A stretch of 64,000 bases of DNA from Bacillus sp. FJAT-27445 (GTDB taxonomy: Bacteria > Bacillota > Bacilli > Bacillales > Cytobacillaceae): the NCBI RefSeq assembly GCF_001510665.1, contig NZ_LMTI01000003.1:521039-585038 (forward strand). Reading direction: 5' to 3'. The notes beneath the pieces are model-generated. The model was not told where the DNA came from and ran no database searches. It saw only the letters and a program-made list of their open reading frames with translations. The position numbers were made by a program, and so were the translations under genes. Shown here piece by piece: positions 7,740 to 16,350 of this stretch (its first letter is position 1; every line of letters begins with the position of its first letter).

Positions 7740-8414
7740 TTATTCTATTTTATATCCTATACCCCAAATTGTTTGAATCATTTGCTTTTCCATTCCGGAA
7801 GTTCTCAGCTTTTCTCTGAGATTTTTAATATGAGAATCGACAGTCCTGTCCTCCCCCATAAAATCAATCCCCCAGATTATATTCACAAGCTGATCTCTTG
7901 ATAAAACATTACCTTTATGCTGAATGAAAGTGGATAGAAGGTTAAATTCGGTCTGAGTCAAATTCAGCTTTTTGCCAAGGTAAATAGCTTCCCTAGAAGA
8001 GAGATACAGTATGATTCCCCTATATTTCAGTACCTTCTCTTCCATTCCGGGACCATGCGACCTCCGGAGCAATGCCTTAACCCTTGCAAGCAACTCCTCT
8101 TCATCAAAGGGCTTCACGATATAGTCGTCCGCGCCAAATGTCAGCCCTGTTACCTTGTCCCTGGTAGATCCCTTCGCTGTCAGCATAATGATTGGTATAT
8201 CGGAAATTTTTCTGATTTGTTCAATCGTTTGCCAGCCGTCCATCACAGGCATCATAACATCAAGGAGAATCAAATCATAATCATTCATTTTAACCTTTTC
8301 ATACGCTTCCTGGCCGTTTCCCGCCTCATCAGTCCTGTAACTTTCCAGATGTAAATAAATACGAAGTAATTGGCGCATTTCAGGTTCATCATCAACAATT
8401 AAAATACTTTTCAT
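7740..8414 (-). CDS. OmpR/PhoB-family response regulator
   Basis: A 224-residue protein. The N-terminal receiver domain has the acidic pair DDE (residues 8-10), phospho-acceptor Asp in LILLDVMMP, the switch Thr in MLTAKG and the Lys in IVKPFD. The C-terminal winged-helix DNA-binding domain ends with the usual RTVDSHIKNLREKL and TIWGIGYKIE. It follows its kinase by 13 nt and precedes the Met-rich membrane peptide. The target genes are not evident from the sequence; the copper-themed surroundings suggest metal or envelope stress. Confidence 0.93.
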   Translation of the reverse strand: MKSILIVDDEPEMRQLLRIYLHLESYRTDEAGNGQEAYEKVKMNDYDLILLDVMMPVMDGWQTIEQIRKISDIPIIMLTAKGSTRDKVTGLTFGADDYIVKPFDEEELLARVKALLRRSHGPGMEEKVLKYRGIILYLSSREAIYLGKKLNLTQTEFNLLSTFIQHKGNVLSRDQLVNIIWGIDFMGEDRTVDSHIKNLREKLRTSGMEKQMIQTIWGIGYKIE

Positions 8415-8427
8415 GGCAATCTCCTAT

Positions 8428-9798
8428 TTACAATTTGAATTTGAAAAACAACGTAAAAACAGTCCCATATTCATTACTTGATACATGAATTTCTCCATGA
8501 TGAGCCTCAACTATTTGTTTAACAACATATAAACCAAGCCCCGTACCACCTGTTTTCCTAGTCCGTGATTGGTCGACCCGGTAAAACTGATCGAAAATTT
8601 TCGGTATATCATTAAAAGGAATTCCCTTACCGGTATCCCTAATTTCAGAAGCAACATATTCATTTTTAACAAACGTTCTGACAGTAATGGATCCTTGAGA
8701 CGTAAATTTTATACTATTTTCAATAAGGTTATAAAACACCTGTTCCATTCGACCGAGGTCAATCAAAATGTCTGGCAAATCGGGTTGAATTTCCTTTTTC
8801 AACTCCAATCCTTTTTTCATGGCAACCGGTCCAAGGTTCACAAGCACTTTTTCAATAGGGATATTGATATTAGCCGCTACTTTTTCCAAAAGGAAATTTC
8901 CAGTCTGCAGCTTGCTCATTTCAAATAAATCATTAACCATATAAGCAACACGGTGCGCTTCCTTATTAATAATCTTTAAATAATCTTCCTGTTCCTGCTT
9001 ATCCTTAATTAGCCCCTTTTTCAACACGTCGCTGTACCCCTTGATATAGGTCAAAGGTGTGCGAAGTTCATGGGAAACAGCAGCAAGGAAATCATTTCGG
9101 TTGTCTTCATAACTTTTCAGTTGCTCCCCCAGTTCCTGAATTGATATTCCCAGTTGGGCAATTTCATCCTGGCCTTTAACGGGTATAGTCTGCTTGTATT
9201 TCCCCTTAGCCATTTTCGTCGTTGCCTCCTTCATGGCGAGGAGGGGTTTTGTGATGCCTCTGGATAAAATCCCGATTAGCCCAAATGCCATTAGGAGTAT
9301 TCCAGTACTGGTTGCTGCGAATAAAATGTTTATCACGAAAACTATTTCCCTCAAAATGGAGGAAGGATAGTACATATATATAAACCCTAGAGTAGTTCCA
9401 ATTGGAGAAACTGCAATGATATACTCATGTTCTTTCCAGTTATTATCCAATATTTTCCCTTCGCTTTTGACTTTTTGTGAGGTTAGATTCCTAGTTAAAT
9501 TCCTAGTCCAAGGTATTGAGGAATTCAGTACTTTATTGGATGGATCGGTAATCAACACTTCTGAGGCAACCCCTTGTTCCATCTCCATCACATGGGCAAT
9601 CGTTGATTCAGTAAAGCTTTTTTCTAAAATCCTGGCATGATTATTAGTCCTGGCCAGCAAATCCTGTTCGATGTAATCAACAAAAATATTAGTGAAAACT
9701 CCATATAAAACGAAGCCGAGAATTAAGAAGAGGGGTATGAAAATAGCACTGAAGATAATACCAAGTTTAACGGAAATACTTTTGGATTTTATAATCAC
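8428..9798 (-). CDS. Membrane sensor histidine kinase
   Basis: A 456-residue kinase: first membrane span (residues about 12-32), extracytoplasmic sensor of about 115 residues, second span (about 150-175), HAMP domain, HisKA domain with the phosphorylated His in AAVSHELRTPLTYI, then a HATPase domain with N box (FYNLIENSIKF), G1 (DTGKGIP) and G2 (GTGLGLYVV). GTG start with AGGAG 12 nt upstream, a slightly long spacing. Transcribed first, followed by its regulator and the Met-rich peptide. The sensor domain has no obvious metal ligands, so the signal is unknown. Confidence 0.92.
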   Translation of the reverse strand: MIIKSKSISVKLGIIFSAIFIPLFLILGFVLYGVFTNIFVDYIEQDLLARTNNHARILEKSFTESTIAHVMEMEQGVASEVLITDPSNKVLNSSIPWTRNLTRNLTSQKVKSEGKILDNNWKEHEYIIAVSPIGTTLGFIYMYYPSSILREIVFVINILFAATSTGILLMAFGLIGILSRGITKPLLAMKEATTKMAKGKYKQTIPVKGQDEIAQLGISIQELGEQLKSYEDNRNDFLAAVSHELRTPLTYIKGYSDVLKKGLIKDKQEQEDYLKIINKEAHRVAYMVNDLFEMSKLQTGNFLLEKVAANINIPIEKVLVNLGPVAMKKGLELKKEIQPDLPDILIDLGRMEQVFYNLIENSIKFTSQGSITVRTFVKNEYVASEIRDTGKGIPFNDIPKIFDQFYRVDQSRTRKTGGTGLGLYVVKQIVEAHHGEIHVSSNEYGTVFTLFFKFKL

Positions 9799-9958
9799 GA
9801 TTATTGTTCGCTCCTATAACTAGTTTCAACTTTACTCATCTAGATACCCGTAAAGACCTTCAAAGGCAGCTTATGATATATCCATAGTTATATTATAATC
9901 TTAAAACATTGAGAAAGTATGGAGAAAGAAGAAGGGAATCATAATCGAAAACGCAAAC

Positions 9959-9987
9959 AAAACCCAGCTTAAGTCAGCCAGGGTTTT
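9959..9987 (-). terminator. Terminator behind the ydhK relic
   Basis: Inverted repeat AAAACCC ... GGGTTTT lies just downstream of the degraded DUF1541 gene; it could also act in the other direction. Confidence 0.5.
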
Positions 9988-10004
9988 GCTATTAAAGGAT
10001 GGCA

Positions 10005-10285
10005 TTATTTTAAAGGTGATAGTTCTTTTTCGGTTAACCATTTATGGTTAGTGGTTTTTCTCCGCCCGTTGTTGGGGTGAAATCAATCATATTCACAGTC
10101 GTTTTTTCTGCCGAATCAATCGTAGCTGTTGCGTCCGCAATACCTTTCATATGATCGGTATTAATTCTAGCCTGGTTGCCTGGCTGTACCTGGTCCTCTC
10201 CGGATTATCAATATCTTAGGCCTGATACCCTTTTCCCGCCGGTAGTAGGAATATAGGAAATGACGGTTTCATCCGGAATTTTCGA
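10005..10285 (-). pseudogene. Broken YdhK/DUF1541 protein
   Basis: Minus-strand fragments show two DUF1541 repeats: ETVISYIPTTGGKRV, then, after stops, QPGNQARINTDHMKG, IADATATIDSAEKTTV and DFTPTTGGEKP. A frameshift then gives NHKWLTEKELSPLK and a TAA at 10005. YdhK-like proteins are secreted or lipid-anchored and are often linked to copper tolerance loci. Signal sequence and most of the first repeat are gone. At least two frame changes and an early TAA make it non-functional. Confidence 0.7.
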
Positions 10286-10449
10286 TATTTCATTTATTAA
10301 TGGTAGCGGGTTATTTTATTTACCAACAATTTCTTAAAATATTCCTCATTTCAATATTGGCACATTGTTGTAACACTTTCTCGATGATTTCTCCACTTTT
10401 ACTTTTTACCATAAGAATTATAAAAACAAAAACCATAGGAGGAATATTA

Positions 10450-10989
10450 GTGGGTAATTTGAAAGTGACTGCATTGGTAATAACAGCTATTGCTGCCATA
10501 GTCCTCGGGAATATGTTACTTGGTAACAACAAAGGGCAGGAGGGACCGGACACGACAATTGCTCAGAAGGTACAGGAAACAAATGAAAACAGACCGGATG
10601 TCCAGGGAACAGAAAGCCCGTTGTCAAAAACAGATAATCAGGGTGCAGTTACAATTAAAGCTTCAGTTTTGCCTGAAGAAAGTGACGGTGCAAAACTCAC
10701 CTTTGAAATTTTAATGAACACCCACTCTGAAGATTTATCGCAATATAATTTGGCTGAATTAGCCACAATCAGTACAGGGGGTAAAGAGCTCCCTTCAAAC
10801 TTTGAATGGAGAACAGATGGGCAGGATTCACACCATATGAAGGGAATGCTTATCTGGACTGGGCAAGCAGTTGTGGACAGAGACGTCACACTTGTGGTGA
10901 AAAATATCGGTGATATCCCTGAAAGACGCTTCATTTGGAATCTAGGTGAAATGAACATTACTAATTTAAAGGATGGTATTGATGAATAG
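10450..10989 (+). CDS. Membrane-anchored extracytoplasmic protein of unknown function
   Basis: A 179-residue protein with an N-terminal anchor (VTALVITAIAAIVLGNML), a polar linker rich in Glu/Gln/Asn, then a beta-sandwich-like domain from about residue 65 (VTIKASVLP, ILMNTHSEDLSQYNL, DSHHMKGMLIW). The NTHS and HHMKG blocks are conserved in similar secreted domains and could bind metal; this is inference. GTG 10450 is chosen because AGGAGG (10437-10442) is 7 nt upstream, although the frame is open much earlier. It overlaps the propeller gene by 8 nt. Confidence 0.7.
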   Translation: MGNLKVTALVITAIAAIVLGNMLLGNNKGQEGPDTTIAQKVQETNENRPDVQGTESPLSKTDNQGAVTIKASVLPEESDGAKLTFEILMNTHSEDLSQYNLAELATISTGGKELPSNFEWRTDGQDSHHMKGMLIWTGQAVVDRDVTLVVKNIGDIPERRFIWNLGEMNITNLKDGIDE

Positions 10990-11977
10990 AAAAATAATAT
11001 TCTTCGTCACAGCAGTTACGGCCGGATTGCTTTTGTTCATGGTTCTTAATAGAAGTGTAAAAGAAATTCCGCTAGCCTATATTCCCAATGTAGATGACGG
11101 AACAATATCTGTGATTGATACCCAAAAGGACAAAGTCATAACAACAATGAAAGTTGAGGAGACACTATCGGATGGGATTGAGGCAAGCAAGGATGGGAAT
11201 TGGGTATATGCCGGAAACTATACGAAAGGTGAACTATTTGTAATCGATGCGAAGAATGGGAAGGTTATGAAAAAGATTAAAACCGGTAAAAACCTGCATG
11301 GGATTGATATAACTCCTGATGGTAACTATTTATTTTTGGCAAGCGGGGATTTAAAAGAAGGAATCGAATTTAATTATATTACAGTGATTGACACAAAGAG
11401 AAATGAGATAGCAAAGCAGATACAAACAAAATCAAAAAGCCCTGCCCATATTGATTTTAGCCGTGATGGAAGCTTGGCTTACGTAGCCAATGTTATGTCA
11501 AACGATATTACACTTATTGATACACAGTCGCTGCAAATTATAGCAACTATTCCTGTTGGTACGATTCCGAATGAAGTTGAACCTTCGAAGGATGATAAAT
11601 TTTTGTATGTAGCAAATGTTATAGACGGAACGGTATCTATTGTGGATATTACGAAGAGGAAACAAATCAAAACTATTCGTACTGGTGAAGGAACACATGG
11701 CCTTGCTCTTTCACCGGATGGGAAATTTTTATTTGCATCGAATAGGGTATCAAATGACATCGTTAAAGTCGATTTGAGCAATAATCAAATTATAGGAAAA
11801 ACAATCGTCGGGAAAACGGCGAATCATGTTTCCTTTGTTCCAAACTCAAACAAATTATATGTAACAAATAAGGATTCAAATGATTTGGCGGTTGTTGATG
11901 CTGAAAGCTTAAAAATAGTTAAAAAGATACGCCTAGGCAAAACACCTCATGAAATTAGTTTTGCCGTTGCCAGGTAA
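10982..11977 (+). CDS. Membrane-anchored YVTN-type beta-propeller protein
   Basis: A 331-residue protein with an N-terminal anchor (IIFFVTAVTAGLLLFMVL) and about seven repeats of roughly 42 residues with the YVTN propeller pattern, for example AYIPNVDDGTISVIDT, AYVANVMSNDITLIDT, LYVANVIDGTVSIVD and LYVTNKDSNDLAVVD. Such propellers, related to the cytochrome cd1 and surface-layer YVTN folds, usually act as binding scaffolds outside the membrane. The ATG at 10982 overlaps the preceding stop (TGATGAATAG). The pair forms an operon just upstream of csoR. No heme ligand motif is present, so an enzymatic role is not supported. Confidence 0.85.
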   Translation: MNRKIIFFVTAVTAGLLLFMVLNRSVKEIPLAYIPNVDDGTISVIDTQKDKVITTMKVEETLSDGIEASKDGNWVYAGNYTKGELFVIDAKNGKVMKKIKTGKNLHGIDITPDGNYLFLASGDLKEGIEFNYITVIDTKRNEIAKQIQTKSKSPAHIDFSRDGSLAYVANVMSNDITLIDTQSLQIIATIPVGTIPNEVEPSKDDKFLYVANVIDGTVSIVDITKRKQIKTIRTGEGTHGLALSPDGKFLFASNRVSNDIVKVDLSNNQIIGKTIVGKTANHVSFVPNSNKLYVTNKDSNDLAVVDAESLKIVKKIRLGKTPHEISFAVAR

Positions 11978-12052
11978 GAATTTGTTTTGGAATACCCACA
12001 GTTATACCTAAAGGTTTTTCTGAAAACTTCATAAAAAAGACTTAAAAACCAC

Positions 12053-12081
12053 TTGCATACCATAAGGGGGTATTGTATATT
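12053..12081 (+). promoter_or_regulatory. csoR promoter with CsoR operator
   Basis: TTGCAT, 17 nt, TATATT. The spacer contains ATACCATAAGGGGGTAT (12057-12073), the palindrome type bound by CsoR. Apo-CsoR would block the promoter and Cu(I) would release it. Confidence 0.8.
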
Positions 12082-12100
12082 AATGATAGGAGGCGATGGA

Positions 12101-12493
12101 ATGAATCATATAAATCCTGACGAAATAGCTCCTGAAAAGGAAAGTAATGCATTCGGAAGCATAGGAGAACTTGTTCCTGAATGCGATAATCATTGCGATT
12201 CTGAAGGCTCGGTCCGAAAAAGCCACCACTCTGAAAAAACGAAGCGTAATTTGGTGGCGAGGCTTAACCGTATAGAGGGCCAGATTCGTGGCATTAAAGG
12301 CCTGATTGAAAAGGATACTTATTGCGATGATGTGATTACGCAGATTTCGGCAACACAGGCTGCCCTCAATTCTGTCGCGAAACTCCTTTTGGAAGGCCAT
12401 ATGAAAAGCTGCGTGGTTGAACGGATTCAGGAAGGCGATCATGAGGTTGTCGATGAGCTACTTGTTACGATTCAAAGGCTAATGAAAAAATAA
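12101..12493 (+). CDS. csoR: Copper-sensing repressor CsoR with N-terminal extension
   Basis: A 130-residue DUF156-type regulator. The four-helix core has the Cu(I) ligand set Cys-His-Cys: DTYCDDV, then EGHMKSCV. CsoR represses copper efflux genes and releases DNA on Cu(I) binding. The core is preceded by about 42 extra residues rich in possible ligands (PECDNHCDSEGS, KSHHSEK), longer than in B. subtilis CsoR. ATG 12101 has AGGAGG 7 nt upstream. First gene of csoR-copZ, with copA behind, and its promoter carries the operator. Confidence 0.93.
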   Translation: MNHINPDEIAPEKESNAFGSIGELVPECDNHCDSEGSVRKSHHSEKTKRNLVARLNRIEGQIRGIKGLIEKDTYCDDVITQISATQAALNSVAKLLLEGHMKSCVVERIQEGDHEVVDELLVTIQRLMKK

Positions 12494-12519
12494 ATTGTTT
12501 TTTGAGAGGAGAAAATTTC

Positions 12520-12726
12520 ATGGAAAAAACACTTTTAAATGTAGAAGGTATGTCTTGCGGCCATTGCGTAAAAGCAGTCGAAGGAAGCGTCGGCGCTCTC
12601 GAAGGCGTTGAGCGCGTACTTGTCGATCTGAAGGAAAAGACAGTTGCGATCGAGTATAAAGGCGATGCAGTTTCTCTTGATAAAATTAAGGAAACAATCG
12701 AAGACCAAGGCTACGATGTAGTTTAA
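12520..12726 (+). CDS. copZ: Copper chaperone CopZ
   Basis: A 68-residue HMA-fold protein with the Cu(I)-binding loop MSCGHC at residues 11-16, which carries Cu(I) to the CopA ATPase in the cytoplasm. The beta-alpha-beta pattern (VERVLVDLKEKTVAIEY, IKETIEDQGYDV) matches the usual length. ATG 12520 has GAGGAG 10 nt upstream. It lies 26 nt behind csoR and is followed by two hairpins, one terminator-like, before copA. Confidence 0.95.
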   Translation: MEKTLLNVEGMSCGHCVKAVEGSVGALEGVERVLVDLKEKTVAIEYKGDAVSLDKIKETIEDQGYDVV

Positions 12727-12737
12727 ATGAAATAATA

Positions 12738-12809
12738 CGGGAAACTCGCTTGCAATGTGTTTCCCGCTTAATAGGCACGTGTCCGGATAAGACCGGCACG
12801 TTCTTTTTT
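12738..12809 (+). terminator. Two hairpins between copZ and copA
   Basis: First hairpin CGGGAAAC ... GTTTCCCG (12738-12766). Second CGTGTCCGG ... CCGGCACG (12778-12800) followed by TTCTTTTTT. The second looks like a terminator that could reduce read-through into copA. Confidence 0.7.
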
Positions 12810-12817
12810 CACCGAAA

Positions 12818-12836
12818 TATACCCCTATTAGGTATA
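12818..12836 (+). promoter_or_regulatory. CsoR-like operator at copA
   Basis: TATACC-CCTATTA-GGTATA, a perfect 6-bp inverted repeat of the CsoR type, abuts the AAGGAG ribosome site of copA. No good sigma-A promoter is positioned around it. Confidence 0.6.
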
Positions 12837-12850
12837 AGGAGTTGACTGAA

Positions 12851-15295
12851 ATGGGTCAAGTATCAGCAGTGGGAACTGCTCAAAAAGAAACTACTATGCA
12901 AATAACTGGTATGACGTGTGCCGCATGTGCAGTCCGGATTGAAAAAGGACTGAAGCGAATGGACGGAGTCGGAGAGGCAAACGTCAATCTTGCCCTTGAA
13001 CGCGCGGCTATCAAATTCGATCCTTCTGTCACAAATGTTGAAACAATCGAAAAGAAGGTCCGTGACCTCGGTTATGATGTTGTCGCCGAGAAAAAAGAAT
13101 TCAATATCAGCGGGATGACATGTGCGGCCTGTTCCACCCGGATTGAAAAGGGATTGAATAAAGTTGCGGGCGTTTCGAAAGCGTCAGTTAACTTGGCGCT
13201 CGAAAAAGCTACTGTTGAATACAATCCATCTGTCGTGACACACCAAGACATTATTAAAAAGGTGGAAGCGCTCGGATATGGAGCAATTTTGAAAGAAGAA
13301 AAGAGCGATCGGGAAACCGCTGACCACCGCCAGCAGGAAATCAAAAGGCAGACGAAGAAGTTTATCTTCTCATTGATTCTTTCTCTGCCACTCCTTTGGT
13401 CTATGGTTGGACACTTTTCGTTTACCTCATTTATTTATGTGCCTGAGATCTTTATGAATCCATGGGTTCAAATGGCATTGGCAACACCGGTTCAGTTTTA
13501 CATCGGAGGTCAATTTTACATTGGAGCCTACAAAGCTTTAAAAAACGGAAGTGCGAACATGGATGTGCTTGTTGCGCTTGGTACATCGGCAGCATATTTT
13601 TACAGCGTTTATCTTTCCCTCATATCACTTGGGAATAATGCACATACCATTGAACTATATTTCGAAACGAGCGCGGTGCTAATTACGCTGATTATCCTTG
13701 GCAAACTCTTTGAAGCGAAGGCGAAGGGCCGCTCCTCAGAAGCAATAAAAAAATTGATGGGGCTTCAGGCGAAGACGGCCATTGTCGAGCGGAATGGGGC
13801 AGAAGTGGAAGTTGCACTTGAGGATGTGCTTGTCGGTGACATCATTCACGTAAAACCAGGCGACAAAATTCCGGTCGATGGTAAAATTGTCGAGGGCCAA
13901 TCCGCAATTGATGAATCGATGCTGACCGGAGAAAGTATTCCGGTTGATAAAGCGGTAGGCGACAGCGTGATTGGTGCGACAATTAACAAAAACGGCTTTA
14001 TAAAAATAGAGGCTACTAAGGTCGGTAAGGATACCGCTCTCGCGCAAATTATAAAAGTAGTCGAGGAAGCCCAGGGCTCAAAGGCGCCAATCCAGCGGCT
14101 TGCAGATCAAATTTCCGGCATTTTTGTTCCGATCGTCGTCGGAATTGCGGTAGTTACTTTCCTTATCTGGTATTTCTGGGCCTCACCTGGAGATTTTGCA
14201 GGAGCGCTTGAGAAAATGATTGCCGTTCTAGTCATTGCCTGCCCATGTGCACTTGGCCTGGCGACTCCGACGTCGATTATGGCTGGTTCGGGCCGGGCTG
14301 CGGAAAATGGCATCCTCTTTAAGGGCGGGGAGCATCTTGAAATGACCCACCGCATCTCCACGGTCATTCTGGATAAAACAGGGACAGTTACGAACGGTGA
14401 GCCGGTTCTGACGGACGTCATCCTTTCTGGAGGGATTGAAGAGGCGGATCTGCTTACACTTGTTGGCTCAGCGGAAAAGCAGTCCGAGCATCCGCTTGCC
14501 CAGGCGATTGTCCAGGGTATTCAGGAAAAAGGGATTGCGTTGCAGCCTGTGGAATTATTTGAGGCAGTACCTGGCTATGGAATCAAAGCCAATGTAGATG
14601 GCCGCGAAATCCTGGCGGGCACACGGAAGCTGATGGCTAAATACAACGTTGACGCGTTGTCCGCTTTTTCAAAAATGGAGGAGCTTGAACGGGAAGGAAA
14701 AACAGCTATGCTGGTTGCTGTCGATGGAAAGTATGCCGGCATTGTGGCAGTTGCCGATACAATCAAGGAAACATCGAAAGCGGCGGTTAAGCGCCTGAAG
14801 GACATGGGGCTGGAGGTCATCATGATCACTGGCGACAACAGGCAGACCGCTCTGGCAATCGCTTCGGAAGCGGGCATCGACACTGTTATCGCGGAGGTCC
14901 TTCCTGAGGGCAAGGCCAACGAAGTGAAAAAGCTTCAGGCTGCCGGCAAAAAAGTCGCTATGGTCGGCGATGGAATCAATGATGCGCCTGCCTTAGCAGT
15001 TGCGGATATCGGCATGGCGATTGGTACTGGAACCGATGTTGCGATGGAAGCGGCGGACATCACGCTGATTCGCGGTGACCTGAACAGCATTGCCGATGCA
15101 ATCTTCATGAGCAAGCTGACGATCCGCAACATTAGGCAGAACCTATTCTGGGCGTTTGGGTACAATACGCTAGGCATTCCGGTCGCGGCACTAGGGTTCC
15201 TTGCCCCATGGCTCGCCGGGGCGGCAATGGCATTCAGTTCCGTATCCGTTGTTCTGAACGCTTTAAGGCTGCAGAGAGTCAGGCTAAAGAATTAA
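12851..15295 (+). CDS. copA: Cu(I)-exporting P1B-type ATPase CopA
   Basis: An 814-residue copper pump. Two N-terminal HMA domains each carry MTCAAC (residues about 19-24 and 87-92). Eight membrane spans follow, with the metal-transport motif [11 protein letters not shown], actuator TGES, phosphorylation site [11 protein letters not shown], and hinge [11 protein letters not shown]. It exports Cu(I) from the cytoplasm, receiving it from CopZ. ATG 12851 is 9 nt behind AAGGAG; a TTG at 12842 has no spacing. A CsoR-like palindrome lies just upstream and a strong terminator follows. GC content and codon use are closer to the core genome than to the relic-rich DNA to its left. Confidence 0.96.
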   Translation: MGQVSAVGTAQKETTMQITGMTCAACAVRIEKGLKRMDGVGEANVNLALERAAIKFDPSVTNVETIEKKVRDLGYDVVAEKKEFNISGMTCAACSTRIEKGLNKVAGVSKASVNLALEKATVEYNPSVVTHQDIIKKVEALGYGAILKEEKSDRETADHRQQEIKRQTKKFIFSLILSLPLLWSMVGHFSFTSFIYVPEIFMNPWVQMALATPVQFYIGGQFYIGAYKALKNGSANMDVLVALGTSAAYFYSVYLSLISLGNNAHTIELYFETSAVLITLIILGKLFEAKAKGRSSEAIKKLMGLQAKTAIVERNGAEVEVALEDVLVGDIIHVKPGDKIPVDGKIVEGQSAIDESMLTGESIPVDKAVGDSVIGATINKNGFIKIEATKVGKDTALAQIIKVVEEAQGSKAPIQRLADQISGIFVPIVVGIAVVTFLIWYFWASPGDFAGALEKMIAVLVIACPCALGLATPTSIMAGSGRAAENGILFKGGEHLEMTHRISTVILDKTGTVTNGEPVLTDVILSGGIEEADLLTLVGSAEKQSEHPLAQAIVQGIQEKGIALQPVELFEAVPGYGIKANVDGREILAGTRKLMAKYNVDALSAFSKMEELEREGKTAMLVAVDGKYAGIVAVADTIKETSKAAVKRLKDMGLEVIMITGDNRQTALAIASEAGIDTVIAEVLPEGKANEVKKLQAAGKKVAMVGDGINDAPALAVADIGMAIGTGTDVAMEAADITLIRGDLNSIADAIFMSKLTIRNIRQNLFWAFGYNTLGIPVAALGFLAPWLAGAAMAFSSVSVVLNALRLQRVRLKN

Positions 15296-15310
15296 TAAGT
15301 GAACAAAAAA

Positions 15311-15343
15311 GCAGGTTCCTCGCCGGGAACCTGCTTATTTTGT
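15311..15343 (+). terminator. copA terminator
   Basis: GCAGGTTCC / GGAACCTGC stem with a short loop, then TTATTTTGT. Confidence 0.88.
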
Positions 15344-15393
15344 CAGGCATAGTGGTTATGTGAGTTGTCGTTGCTAGCAGATTGCTAGCGATC

Positions 15394-15498
15394 CCCGTCA
15401 ATTTTGATCATTTATCCGGAAGTTTTCATCATTTACCCGCTAATTTTAATTAAATTCCCGCTAGTTTCTTTATTTTACCCGCTAATTGTTCCAATTAC
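15394..15498. repeat. Degenerate 21-nt tandem repeat, five units
   Basis: Five consecutive 21-nt units beginning CCCG or TCCG and ending in ATTTA-like sequence (for example TCCGGAAGTTTTCATCATT and CCCGCTAATTTTAATTAAA). They are preceded by TGCTAGC ... GCTAGCGATCC, a header also found before the array at 40.7 kb. No protein or RNA gene is seen here. Confidence 0.65.
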
Positions 15499-15539
15499 TG
15501 CGCTTGCAAAAAAACCATTTTTAATAGACAAGCATTTAA

Positions 15540-16112
15540 TTAATGGTTATGCTCCTCCGGATAATTACCTTTCGTTTCTGGATCAAATTGTTTGGCCAGT
15601 TCACTGCCAGCAACCAAAAATCCGCAGATTAATACAAATATGCTGATAGGCTTTAAAATCCATCTCTTTGAAGGAAGGAAATTTCCATTGTCAGGCCTTG
15701 AAGAAAGGACTCCAAACAAAAGCAATGAACTGAAGGTGAGCATAATGAGAATGTTAACAAGTTTCATCGACTGGGAAGTACTCACCATTTCCCCAAGCAT
15801 CGCACCCATCATTCCTCCCATCAGACCACCCGCAAAGCCTTCAAGTGAAGCCATTATTCCTAACGGCAAAACGCTTGCCATACCCACCGAAGCTCCGAAA
15901 AACATGGCAAATAATGTGGAAGCATAAAGGTTTCCGTGGAATGAAGTCCCTAAGGCTGTCCCACCAGCCAACCCCGTAAGCATTCCAAACAGCATGGAAA
16001 TGGCCATACCCTCAGAATGCCCGAGCCGGGCCCTAAGCTTCCAGCAAAGGATTGCAGCTGTGATTGCGGCAATACCAAGGGAGAACAAGGCGAAATATTG
16101 ATATATGGACAC
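15540..16112 (-). CDS. Polytopic membrane protein with glycine-zipper segments
   Basis: A 190-residue protein with about five membrane spans. Two are small-residue helices of glycine-zipper type (GMLTGLAGGTALG and GGLMGGMMGAMLGEM), typical of tight helix packing or oligomeric pores. The C-terminus is hydrophilic and ends PEEHNH. GTG 16112 has AAGGTGG 8 nt upstream; longer in-frame starts lack a site. It lies between copA and the PCYCGC genes, so a metal link is possible, but no known family is recognised. Confidence 0.65.
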   Translation of the reverse strand: MSIYQYFALFSLGIAAITAAILCWKLRARLGHSEGMAISMLFGMLTGLAGGTALGTSFHGNLYASTLFAMFFGASVGMASVLPLGIMASLEGFAGGLMGGMMGAMLGEMVSTSQSMKLVNILIMLTFSSLLLFGVLSSRPDNGNFLPSKRWILKPISIFVLICGFLVAGSELAKQFDPETKGNYPEEHNH

Positions 16113-16275
16113 GTCTTTCACCACCTTGTTTATACATATGAAACCAGCTGGCAAGACATGCCTCCGCATTTTATAAGCAGGTTTCCTGAACCTTTTTCGA
16201 AGGTTTCAGAACATAATCAGGGCAGCGCTTTAAGAATCGTAGATTTAACGATTTCGGACAAATAGAGAGGTGGGC

Positions 16276-16310
16276 AAAAATGAAAAGGCCACTCAATGAA
16301 TGAGCGGCCT
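16276..16310 (-). terminator. Terminator of the first PCYCGC gene
   Basis: AGGCCGCTCA / TGAGTGGCCT stem (one mismatch) on the minus strand, followed by TTTTCATTTTT. It lies about 40 nt beyond the distal TAA rather than behind the internal TGA. Confidence 0.75.
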
Positions 16311-16350
16311 GTGTGAAAAAACAAATTAGATTTTTGGTTTTTTGGCAAAA

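Noticed and set aside
8055-8354. Plus-strand frame opposite the response regulator
   Set aside because: Shadow of a gene with clear domain motifs; no ribosome site or plausible composition. The same reasoning removes the other antisense frames across the window.
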